A DNA stretch of 64,000 bases from Streptomyces sp. NBC_00582 (GTDB lineage Bacteria > Actinomycetota > Actinomycetes > Streptomycetales > Streptomycetaceae), in NCBI RefSeq assembly GCF_036345155.1, contig NZ_CP107772.1, forward strand, positions 9,114,001-9,178,000, read 5' to 3'. Shown piece after piece: positions 52,680-62,807 of this stretch; position 1 is the first letter of the stretch, and each line of letters begins with the position of its first letter. Under the pieces are notes generated by a model. That model was not told the origin of the DNA. It did no database searches and was given only the letters and a program-made list of their open reading frames with translations. The position numbers and the translations under genes are program-made.

Positions 52680-53804
52680 ATGAAGCCCATGGGACGCCGC
52701 GGCTTTCTCACCGCCAGCACGGCACTTGGCATTGGTGCCGGCTTGTCCACGCACGCCATTCTCTCGGAAGCGAGCGAGAACGAGACTTCGGACATTTCAC
52801 GGCGGGACCAGGACCTGCCCTTCATCGGCACGGAGGAGACCTTTTCGACTCCCACGTTGTTGAAGTTGAACTCCATCAATCAGGATCACATAGCGTTCCT
52901 TGAGGAAATCGGTCTTTCGGATCTAGGTCAACGCCGCATCGGCGATATGGATGCAGGGGGACTCAACGTTCAAATCCTCTCTGCTCATACACCCTCCGTG
53001 CAAAATGTCCCTGGGCAGAGGGGTATCGACCTTGCCTATCGTCTTAACCGGCAACTTGCAGATGGGCCAATCGCCAAATATCCGGACCGCTTCAAGGCTT
53101 TCGCCACCTTGCCCTTGCAGAGCCCGGAGGCGGCGGCGGACGAATTGGAACGCTCGGTTCGGGAAGATGGCTTCTTGGGCGCACTGACCAACGGACACAT
53201 CGCGAAGAAGTATCTCGATCATCCCGATTTCGAGCCTGTGCTGGCACGTGCCGTTGCTCTCGATGTGCCGATCTACCTGCATCCCGGCTATCCAGCTGAC
53301 GAGGTCTTCAAGATCTACTACAGCACCACACGGTCTAAATACACGGAAGAGTTCCAAGACTACATTTTCAGTGGGTCTGGATATGGCTGGCACCAGGAGG
53401 TGCTGACCCAATGCATTCGGATGATCACGTACGGGGTTTTCGACAGGTTCCCCAAACTGAAAATCATCATCGGCCACATGGGCGAAGGTCTTCCCTTCTA
53501 CTACGAGCGGATCGTCAATGACATGGGCGAGCCGACCAAAGACTCGCTCGAGAAGCCCATCGCGCAATACTTCAAGGACAACTTCTGGGTCACAACCAGC
53601 GCATTCCCCCAGACCGAACTGCTCGATCTCCTGCTGAAGTACATAAGCGTGGATCGAGTGATGTTCGCAACCGACTACCCGTTTGCGGACATAAAGGAGC
53701 AGACCGACTGGTTCCGCGGAGTCGATTTGCCACGCGAAGACAAAGAAAAGATCGCATTCCGAAATGCAGCGAAATTGTTCAGAATGAACGTGCCCGTGAA
53801 GTGA
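52680..53804 (+). CDS. Tat-exported amidohydrolase (decarboxylase-like) of foreign composition
   Basis: A 374-residue amidohydrolase-2 family protein. An N-terminal Tat-type signal 'GRRGFLTASTALGIGAGL' is followed by a TIM-barrel domain. Candidate metal/catalytic residues are His in 'IYLHPGYP', His/Glu in 'IIGHMGEGLPFYYER' and Asp in 'MFATDYPFADI'. The N-terminal 'E-E-H-F' or HxH ligand motif reads 'TEETFSTP', so one usual His is absent. Relatives are dihydroxybenzoate/resorcylate decarboxylases and related hydrolases. Base composition is clearly lower in GC than in every neighbour, with many A/T-ending codons, indicating transfer. AAGAGAGGGA precedes the ATG. Confidence 0.85.
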   Translation: MKPMGRRGFLTASTALGIGAGLSTHAILSEASENETSDISRRDQDLPFIGTEETFSTPTLLKLNSINQDHIAFLEEIGLSDLGQRRIGDMDAGGLNVQILSAHTPSVQNVPGQRGIDLAYRLNRQLADGPIAKYPDRFKAFATLPLQSPEAAADELERSVREDGFLGALTNGHIAKKYLDHPDFEPVLARAVALDVPIYLHPGYPADEVFKIYYSTTRSKYTEEFQDYIFSGSGYGWHQEVLTQCIRMITYGVFDRFPKLKIIIGHMGEGLPFYYERIVNDMGEPTKDSLEKPIAQYFKDNFWVTTSAFPQTELLDLLLKYISVDRVMFATDYPFADIKEQTDWFRGVDLPREDKEKIAFRNAAKLFRMNVPVK

Positions 53805-54350
53805 TACGCCAGCGTCGGCCGGAGTGAAAGAATGCTTTGCTGTAAGGCGAGAGTACGGCCGACGTATGCGATGCGCGGCTGCCCCACAACGCGGTCTCAT
53901 ACAGGCTCTTCTGGTAACGTGACCTTTACGGACGCGTTCGGGCAGGCGGCCAACTCCTGTGTGAGGGCTGCCGGTTCCGCCTCAACGACGGCGAGCTGCC
54001 AGCACATCTCCTTCGTCGCACAGTCTGTGATGTACGTGCACCGGTCGAGGGCAGTCACTGGGCCGGGTCTCGGTCCCCTTCGATCTATTTGTGGCCCGCC
54101 GATACCACCCGCAGGGACCGCGGATCACCGAGTCGTTCGCGTAGCACTCCCGCTCGGCCGCAGACCACGTCGAAGCGCCGGGGTTCCAGGCTTCGGACAG
54201 CGGCGCGACGCGGTGGATGTCTAGCCTCTGTGCGTCGTCCGGGCAGGGGTCGACGGGGCCGTTTGGTCCGCTACTGGTCCGGGAGAATTCGCTTGAGACG
54301 CCAATCGTGGCACGAGGCGCTTAGGTGATCACGGAGAGTAATGTAGGTGC
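53805..54350. other. Gene-free stretch at the right end of the island
   Basis: No frame in this 545-bp stretch resembles a known protein on either strand. It could hold the remains of an integrase, but I cannot recognise one. Confidence 0.45.
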
Positions 54351-54353
54351 AGG

Positions 54354-54388
54354 GGTTGCCTGGAGTGGAACGGAGTCTCCAGGCAACC
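54354..54388 (-). terminator. Hairpin terminator after the aldehyde dehydrogenase
   Basis: A perfect 12-bp stem (54354-54365 and 54377-54388) with an 11-base loop, 12 bp past the aldehyde dehydrogenase stop. Unlike the terminator at 41672-41713 it belongs to the island side of the proposed junction. Confidence 0.75.
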
Positions 54389-54399
54389 GACTTGAGACT

Positions 54400-55923
<1,524 letters not shown>

Positions 55924-55990
55924 GCCGGTGTGCCTCCCTCAGCAGGGCCGCCCGCCGTTGGACGGCTCTGAGCGGAGGCTAGGGATCCGG

Positions 55991-56005
55991 ACGTTGCAGC
56001 AACGT
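55991..56005. promoter_or_regulatory. Palindrome in the aldehyde dehydrogenase promoter region
   Basis: ACGTTGC-A-GCAACGT is a perfect 7-bp inverted repeat 68 bp upstream of the aldehyde dehydrogenase start and between it and its likely GAF-domain activator. The adjacent CGTTGC adds a third half-site. Confidence 0.5.
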
Positions 56006-56070
56006 TGCGGTGATCCCCACGGCCCCTGTCGGGGCGACGGCCCCCACCGCCCAGGCCGCCTGGAAGGGCC

Positions 56071-57342
56071 CTAGCGGTGCAGCCGGCCCTTCGGCGCCGC
56101 CAGTTCCTCTTCCAGCGCCGTCAGGCGCGCCCGTGTCGCCGCCGTGGGGCGGGCCGCCGCCAGCGCCCGCCAGACGTCCAGGTCGTCCTCGCCCCACGGC
56201 GCGTGCGCCCAGTCCGCCAGGAGGTCGGGGTCCTGACCGGCGATCAGGGCGGCGCGCAGTCCGTCGGCGAGGCGCTGTCGCAGCCGTACGACCGCCGGAG
56301 CCTGCGACGCGGGCAACAGCGGCCCGGAGTACGCCGCGGCGGCGGCCGTCACCGCGCCGGACGCCAGCCGCCGTTCGACGATCGCGACGTCCGACTCCAG
56401 GCGAACCGTGAGCCGGTACGGACGCGAGACCAGCAGCCCCGGGCCGAGCACCCCGCGCAGTCTGGCGAGTTCCGCCCGCAGGGTCACCGGCGTCACCGAC
56501 TCGTCCTCGTACAGCGCGCACAGCAGCTCGTCACCGGTGAGGCCCTCGGGGTGACGGGCGAGCAGCACCAGGATCTCGCTGTGCCGACGGCTCAGGCGGA
56601 CACTGCGTCCGCCGGTCACCAGCCGTGCCTCGTCCCGTCCGAGCGCGGTCAGCTCCGGCACGTCGGGCTGCGGCACCTCCGGGGCGAGGAGCGCGAGCTG
56701 GGACTCCGCGGCCCGCGCGACCGCCTGGACGAAGCCCAGGCTGTGCGGATGGGCGAGGCCGTTCCCGCCGGTGATGTCCACCGCCCCCAGCACCCGCCCG
56801 GTCCGCGGATCGTGCACCGGCGCGGCCGCACAGGTCCACGGCTGCACCCGCCGGATGAAGTGCTCGGCCGCGAACACCTGCACCGGCCGGTCCAGGGCGA
56901 CCGCCGTGCCCGGCGCGTTCGTCCCGACGGCGCTCTCCGCCCACCGCGCCCCCGGCACGAAGTTCATCAGCCCCGCCTGCTTGCGCGTCGCCGCATGGCC
57001 CTCGACCCACAGCAGTCTGCCGTGCGCGTCGCACACCGCCAGCAGATGCTCCCCATCGGCGGCGAACGTGCCCATGAGCTCCCGGAACAGCGGCATCACC
57101 CGCGCCAGTGGATGCTCGGAACGGTAGCTGCCGAGATCACCGTCGGTCAGCTCCACACTCGCGGTGCCGTCGGGACCCACACCGGCCCGCGCCGAACGGC
57201 GCCAGGAGTCGGCCACGACCGCCCGCACCGGCCGCGGGACCGTCCCCGCCTCGGTGAACGTCTGGTGCGCCCGGCGCAGGATCCGTACCCGCTCGGCGGG
57301 GTCGGTTCCCGGTTCCAGGGCCACCCATGGATCGCTCGACAA
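56071..57342 (-). CDS. GAF-domain transcriptional regulator of the aldehyde dehydrogenase
   Basis: A 423-residue regulator. The N-terminus 'VRAVVADSWRRSARAGVGPDG' is that of AcoR-type activators and is followed by a GAF sensor domain ('LLAVCDAHGRLLWVEGHAATRKQAGLMNFVPGARWAESAVGTNAPGTAVALDRPVQVFAAEHFIRRVQPWTCAAAPVHDP'). There is no sigma-54 AAA domain. Instead the C-terminal part has a winged-helix-like segment ('RLSRRHSEILVLLARHPEGLTGDELLCALYEDESVTPVTLRAELARLR'). Such proteins sit upstream of exaC-like genes in actinomycetes. It probably senses an aldehyde or alcohol and activates the gene 147 bp downstream. Confidence 0.87.
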   Translation of the reverse strand: MSSDPWVALEPGTDPAERVRILRRAHQTFTEAGTVPRPVRAVVADSWRRSARAGVGPDGTASVELTDGDLGSYRSEHPLARVMPLFRELMGTFAADGEHLLAVCDAHGRLLWVEGHAATRKQAGLMNFVPGARWAESAVGTNAPGTAVALDRPVQVFAAEHFIRRVQPWTCAAAPVHDPRTGRVLGAVDITGGNGLAHPHSLGFVQAVARAAESQLALLAPEVPQPDVPELTALGRDEARLVTGGRSVRLSRRHSEILVLLARHPEGLTGDELLCALYEDESVTPVTLRAELARLRGVLGPGLLVSRPYRLTVRLESDVAIVERRLASGAVTAAAAAYSGPLLPASQAPAVVRLRQRLADGLRAALIAGQDPDLLADWAHAPWGEDDLDVWRALAAARPTAATRARLTALEEELAAPKGRLHR

Positions 57343-57426
57343 CTCGCCCTCCCGGAAGACGACACGGCTGGGGACATCGTCACTCCGGGTGTGCGGGGCG
57401 ACAACCGTTTGGACGTCGTTCGCCCT

Positions 57427-58026
57427 TCACAGACCGTTGACGAGTCTCATGTAGCGCCCCCAGTCCCAGTGCGGACCGGGATCGGTGTGGTCGGTGCCCG
57501 GAACCTCGTAGTGGCCGATGATGTGCGCGCGGTCCCGGGGGATGCCGTGGCGCTCGCAGACCGAGGCCGTGAGCCGGGCGGACCGCTCGTAGAGCGCGTC
57601 GGTGAACGAGGCGGGCCGGTCCACCCATCCCTCGTGCTCGATGCCGACGCTGCGGGTGTTGTGGTCCCAGTTCCCCGCGTGCCAGGCGATGTCGGACTCC
57701 CGGACGCACTGCGCCACGTGACCGTCGGCCGAGCGGACCACGTAGTGCGCGGACACCCGCTTCTTCGGGTTCTGGAAGACGGCCAGGGTCTTGGCGAAGT
57801 CGGTCTGGGTGACGTGGACGACGACCAGGTCGACCGGATGGGACGCGGGGCGGTCGGCCGCCGTGTAGTTCGCGGAGGTCGCGGGCTGCCACTCCGCCGG
57901 CCGGTAGTCGACGGCCTGGGTCTGCGCACCGGCCGGTGGGTCCGGCAGCAGCGCGTACGGGACGGCCGCGAGCAGGGCGCCGCGCAGCAGCCGCCGTCTG
58001 GTGGGCAGGGGCATGGGTGGGGTCAT
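57427..58026 (-). CDS. Secreted N-acetylmuramoyl-L-alanine amidase (amidase_2)
   Basis: A 199-residue exported amidase. The Tat-like signal is 'PTRRRLLRGALLAAVPYALLPDPPAGAQ'. The catalytic domain has zinc ligands in 'DLVVVHVTQ', 'WHAGNWDHNTRSVGIEHEGW' and 'AHIIGHYEVPGTDHTDPGPHWDW'. It cleaves the amide bond between muramic acid and the peptide of peptidoglycan. No cell-wall-binding domain is present. It is a single gene between the GAF regulator and the xylose cluster. Confidence 0.9.
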   Translation of the reverse strand: MTPPMPLPTRRRLLRGALLAAVPYALLPDPPAGAQTQAVDYRPAEWQPATSANYTAADRPASHPVDLVVVHVTQTDFAKTLAVFQNPKKRVSAHYVVRSADGHVAQCVRESDIAWHAGNWDHNTRSVGIEHEGWVDRPASFTDALYERSARLTASVCERHGIPRDRAHIIGHYEVPGTDHTDPGPHWDWGRYMRLVNGL

Positions 58027-58189
58027 GGCTGGGCTCTCCGTTCCGCGGAGGCCGACGGCCGCGCTCCGCGGGGATCACAGTACGGCGATCACCGGTCGGC
58101 CCGTGGGAGGCCGGGCAGTTCGGTGGACACAGGCCCTGGCTGTGGACAACTCGCTCACCCGAACGGGGAGTTCCGGTCCTGTGCGGGTG

Positions 58190-59401
58190 TCAGGAACCGT
58201 CCGCGGCCGCCGCCGCCGGATCGTCCAGCACCGCCCGGACCACCGAGTGCGCGGCCCCCAGCAACGGCCCCTCGGGGCCCAGCCGTGAGACCGAGACGGC
58301 ACGGGCGGGGCCCGCGGTGCGCCGGGCGAGTTCGGCCTCCAGCGACGGCAGCAGCCACGGCGCGAGTCCGGCCAGCGCACCGCCGAGCACCACGCTCTCC
58401 GGATCCAGCAGATTGAGCGCGCCGGTCAGGGCGATACCGAGAGCCCTGCCCGCCTCGTGCAGGGCGAGCCGTACCTCGGGGTCGCCCTCCGCGGCCCGTC
58501 CCGCGAGGAGCCCGACCCGGTCTCCGCCCGGCTCCAGCCCGGCCGCGCGCAGCACCGCCTCCTCACCGGCGTACTGCTCCAGACAGCCCCGGCCGCCGCA
58601 TCCGCACCGCGGCCCGTCGGGGTGGACCGGCACATGGCCCAGCTCGCCCGCGAAACCGCGGGTGCCGCGCAGCAGACTGCCGTCCACGACCACCGCGGCG
58701 CCGATGCCGATCTCGGCCGACACGTGCAGGAAGTTCTGCGGGGTGCGCTCGCCCAGCCAGAGTTCGGCCAGTCCGCCGAAGTTGGCCTCGTTGTCCACGG
58801 TCAGCGGCCACTCGCCGGGCAGCAGGGCGCCGAGATCGGTGTCGTGCCAGCCGAGGTTCGGCGCGCGGACGACCGTACGGCCGTCGCGGGCGATCAGCCC
58901 GGGGACGGCCACGGCGAGCCCGGCCGGCCACAGCCCCTCGCCCTCCGCCTCGGTGACGGCCTCCCGCAGCAGCCCGGTGAGCTCCTCGATCACCGGCTCG
59001 GGGGACCGCCCCCGGTTCGTCCCGTGCCGCACGGCACGGGCCCGTACCTCACCTCGTAGGTCGACGACGCACACCGCGAGGTGGTCGACGCCGACCTCGG
59101 CGCCCAGCCCCGCCGGGCCGCGTCCGCTGACCGCCAGCGCCGACCCGGGACGACCGACCCGGCCCGGTCGCTCCGGGCCGAGCTCCTCCAGCAGACCGGT
59201 GCGTATCAGCTCGTCGACGAGGGTCGACACCGCCGCCCGGGTCAGGCCGATGCGTGAGGCGACCGCCGCCCGGGACAGCGGGCCCTCGGCGCGAACGGCG
59301 TGCATCACCCGCGCCAGATTGCGCCGGCGCATGCCCTGCTGGGTGTCGGGCAGCGCGCGCCCCGGGCCGGTGGCGCGGGCCTCGTGCAGCGGTGCGGTCA
59401 T
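58190..59401 (-). CDS. ROK-family xylose-type repressor
   Basis: A 403-residue ROK repressor. The winged helix 'NLARVMHAVRAEGPLSRAAVASRIGLTRAAVSTLVDELIRTGLLEEL' precedes the ROK fold ('VDNEANFGGLAELWLGE', 'EIGIGAAVVVDGSLLRGTRGFAGELGHVPVHPDGPRCGCGGRGCLEQYAG', with the zinc CxCGxxGC motif). GGAGGC precedes the ATG. It lies downstream of xylB on the same strand, and the divergent xylA lies beyond, so it is the probable XylR of this locus. Confidence 0.9.
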   Translation of the reverse strand: MTAPLHEARATGPGRALPDTQQGMRRRNLARVMHAVRAEGPLSRAAVASRIGLTRAAVSTLVDELIRTGLLEELGPERPGRVGRPGSALAVSGRGPAGLGAEVGVDHLAVCVVDLRGEVRARAVRHGTNRGRSPEPVIEELTGLLREAVTEAEGEGLWPAGLAVAVPGLIARDGRTVVRAPNLGWHDTDLGALLPGEWPLTVDNEANFGGLAELWLGERTPQNFLHVSAEIGIGAAVVVDGSLLRGTRGFAGELGHVPVHPDGPRCGCGGRGCLEQYAGEEAVLRAAGLEPGGDRVGLLAGRAAEGDPEVRLALHEAGRALGIALTGALNLLDPESVVLGGALAGLAPWLLPSLEAELARRTAGPARAVSVSRLGPEGPLLGAAHSVVRAVLDDPAAAAADGS

Positions 59402-59457
59402 GCCTCCGTCGATCCGTCTCGATTCATCGACAAGCCGATACGTCGATACAGCCAGCC

Positions 59458-59493
59458 GTACCTGTACTGCCGTACAGGTACAGCCGTACGGCG
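59458..59493. promoter_or_regulatory. GTAC-rich palindrome cluster between xylB and the ROK gene
   Basis: GTACCTGTAC-TGCC-GTACAGGTAC (59458-59481) has perfect 10-bp arms and is followed at once by the palindrome GCCGTACGGC (59483-59492). It occupies the 101-bp gap between the xylB stop and the ROK start. It could be the xylB terminator, but the self-complementary half-sites also suit an operator for autoregulation. Confidence 0.5.
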
Positions 59494-59502
59494 GTACCTC
59501 GC

Positions 59503-60948
59503 TCAGCCGGTGTGCGTGCTCCGCTCCAGCAGCGGGGCCGCGTCGGAGAGTACCCCGGCGATCCTCGCGAGCGTCGCCTGGTCCCGCTCCACGGCCTCCA
59601 GCACCGGCCCGCGCGCGGTGTTCCAGCGGCGGGCGACCGCGGCCGGGTCCTCGCCGGTCAGCAGCCCGGCCGCCTGTGCCGCCGCGCCCAGCGCGACGAG
59701 CTCCTTGGCCTCGGGGATCTGCACCGGCCGTCCCGACAGCCGCCGTACCGTCTGCTGCCAGGCCGCTCCCCGCGCACCGCCGCCGATCAGCAGCAGCGGG
59801 GCCGACGGGTCCGCGTCCTCGTCGAGAACCAGGTCGAGCGCGCCGAGCAGCGAGTGCACGGCACCGTCGTAGGCGGCCTGCAGGAGCTGCCCGGCCGTGG
59901 TGTCGTGGCGCAGGCCGTGCAGCAGACCCGAGGCGTTCGGCAGGTTCGGGGTGCGCTCGCCGTCCAGGTAGGGCAGGAGCGTGAGGTCCGCGGTGGGCTC
60001 CACGGCCTCCCGGTCCAGGCCCAGCAGGGCCGCGACGCGGTCCACGGCGAGCGTGCAGTTCAGGGTGCAGGCCAGCGGCAGCCAGTCGCCGTGGGCGTCC
60101 GCGAAGCCCGCGACGGTGCCGGTCGGGTCGGACGGCCGGTGCTTCGACACCGCGTACACCGTGCCCGAGGTGCCGAGGCTCAGCACCGGAGTGCCCGGGC
60201 GCAGCCCCAGCCCCAGCGCGGCCGCCGCGTTGTCGCCGGTGCCCGCGGCGACCAGGGTGCCCTTGGCGAACGGCAGGTCGTGGCTGTCGCGCACGGTGCC
60301 CGCGATCTCGCCGGGCCGCACCACGCGGGGCAGCAGCGCCGGGTCGAGACCCACGCGCGCGAGGATCTCCTCGTCGTAGCCCTCCGTCACCGACGCCCAC
60401 CAGCCTGTGCCGGACGCGTCGCCCCGGTCGGTCGTGCCCTCACCGGTGAGGCGTTCGGTGAGGTAGTCGTGGGGGAGCCGTACCGCCTTCGTCGCGCGCA
60501 GGGCCTCCGGCTCGTTCTCGGCGAGCCACGCCCACTTCGTGACCGTGAAGGACGCGGCCGGGACGGACCCCGTGCGCTCCGCCCAGAACTTCGCCCCGCC
60601 GAGTTCCTCGGTCAGCCTGCGCGCCTGCGGGGCCGACCGCACGTCGTTCCACAGCAGCGCCGGGCGCACCGGCTCACCGTGCCCGTCCAGCGTGACCAGC
60701 CCGTGCTGCTGCCCGCCGATCGACACCGCGGCGGCCTCGCGCGCCGCGTCACCGCACTGGCGCAACGCCTCGTGCAGCGCGTCCCACCACTGGCGCGGGT
60801 CGCTCTCGCGGCCGGCGCCGGAGGACACCGTGTGCGGCGCCTGGCCGCTCGCGACGACCTCGCCGGTGCCCGCGTCGACGACCAGCGCCTTCGTGGACTG
60901 GGTGGACGAGTCCACGCCGACGACGAGCGGACCCTCGGCTGCTGACAT
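59503..60948 (-). CDS. xylB: Xylulokinase
   Basis: A 481-residue FGGY-family kinase that phosphorylates D-xylulose. The ATP-binding start is 'VVGVDSSTQSTKALVVDAGTGEV'. 'SIGGQQHGLVTLD' (substrate loop), 'GTGDNAAAALGLGLRPGTPVLSLGTSGTVYAV' and 'LLLIGGGARGAAWQQTVRRLSGRPVQIPEAKELVALGAAAQA' follow. AGGGAGA precedes the ATG at 60948. It is divergent from xylA with a 140-bp gap. Confidence 0.95.
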   Translation of the reverse strand: MSAAEGPLVVGVDSSTQSTKALVVDAGTGEVVASGQAPHTVSSGAGRESDPRQWWDALHEALRQCGDAAREAAAVSIGGQQHGLVTLDGHGEPVRPALLWNDVRSAPQARRLTEELGGAKFWAERTGSVPAASFTVTKWAWLAENEPEALRATKAVRLPHDYLTERLTGEGTTDRGDASGTGWWASVTEGYDEEILARVGLDPALLPRVVRPGEIAGTVRDSHDLPFAKGTLVAAGTGDNAAAALGLGLRPGTPVLSLGTSGTVYAVSKHRPSDPTGTVAGFADAHGDWLPLACTLNCTLAVDRVAALLGLDREAVEPTADLTLLPYLDGERTPNLPNASGLLHGLRHDTTAGQLLQAAYDGAVHSLLGALDLVLDEDADPSAPLLLIGGGARGAAWQQTVRRLSGRPVQIPEAKELVALGAAAQAAGLLTGEDPAAVARRWNTARGPVLEAVERDQATLARIAGVLSDAAPLLERSTHTG

Positions 60949-61013
60949 CGGGCTCTCCCTCAAGTTTTTCCGCGGCTCTGCGGGATCTGTCTTCCCAGAG
61001 ATGCGTTGGCATA

Positions 61014-62255
<1,242 letters not shown>

Positions 62256-62298
62256 CGAGCCCCGGGGGACCGGGACCTCCGTACGGAATACGCCGGAA

Positions 62299-62318
62299 TC
62301 ATGCCCTCCACGGCATGA
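62299..62318 (+). terminator. Hairpin after xylA
   Basis: TCATGCC-CTCCAC-GGCATGA is a perfect 7-bp stem with a 6-base loop, 43 bp after the xylA stop. It has no T-tract. Confidence 0.5.
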
Positions 62319-62378
62319 GCCGGTATCAACTTCCATGCGGAGGTCGTCCCGCGTCCCGTTCGCGGGGACGCTGGACGT

Positions 62379-62759
62379 ATGGCCACGCCCCCCGTACCGC
62401 CCCACCCGCCAGGACCGCCGGGCGACACGCCCCCGTACGGCGGCTTCGGACCGCCCGACCCCGGCTACGGCACCGGCGGCCCCCGCCGACGGCGCCGTAG
62501 CCCCCTGTTCGCCGTGCTCGTGCTGCTCGTCGCCGCCGCCGCCGTGTTCGCCGTCGTGCTGATGGCCTCGTCCGGCGACGACTCATCGGACGACAAGCCG
62601 ACCGGCGGCAACAGCACCGGAGCCACACCCGCTCCGTCGATCAGCCTCCCGGTGGACCTGCCCAGCGAGCTGCCGTCGCAGCTTCCGAGCACCCTGCCCA
62701 CCGAGATACCGAGCGATCTGGAGTCGCTGTTGCCGTCCGTCACTGCGCTGCTGCCCTAG
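62379..62759 (+). CDS. Small proline-rich single-pass membrane protein
   Basis: A 126-residue protein. The N-terminal cytoplasmic part is rich in Pro and Gly ('PPHPPGPPGDTPPYGG'), then comes an Arg cluster and one membrane helix ('LFAVLVLLVAAAAVFAVVLMAS'). An acidic Ser/Thr stretch and a C-terminal run of degenerate LP-S repeats ('LPSELPSQLPSTLPTEIPSD') face outside. The form is common in Streptomyces; function is unknown. Confidence 0.7.
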   Translation: MATPPVPPHPPGPPGDTPPYGGFGPPDPGYGTGGPRRRRRSPLFAVLVLLVAAAAVFAVVLMASSGDDSSDDKPTGGNSTGATPAPSISLPVDLPSELPSQLPSTLPTEIPSDLESLLPSVTALLP

Positions 62760-62807
62760 AGGGACGCGCGCGGGGAGGGACGCAAGGCTCCACGCGTGCG
62801 TGGGCCG

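Noticed and set aside
53832..54328. Possible integrase or small genes at the right end of the island
   Set aside because: Neither frame shows recombinase motifs (no tyrosine-recombinase R-H-R-Y pattern, no serine-recombinase N-terminus).
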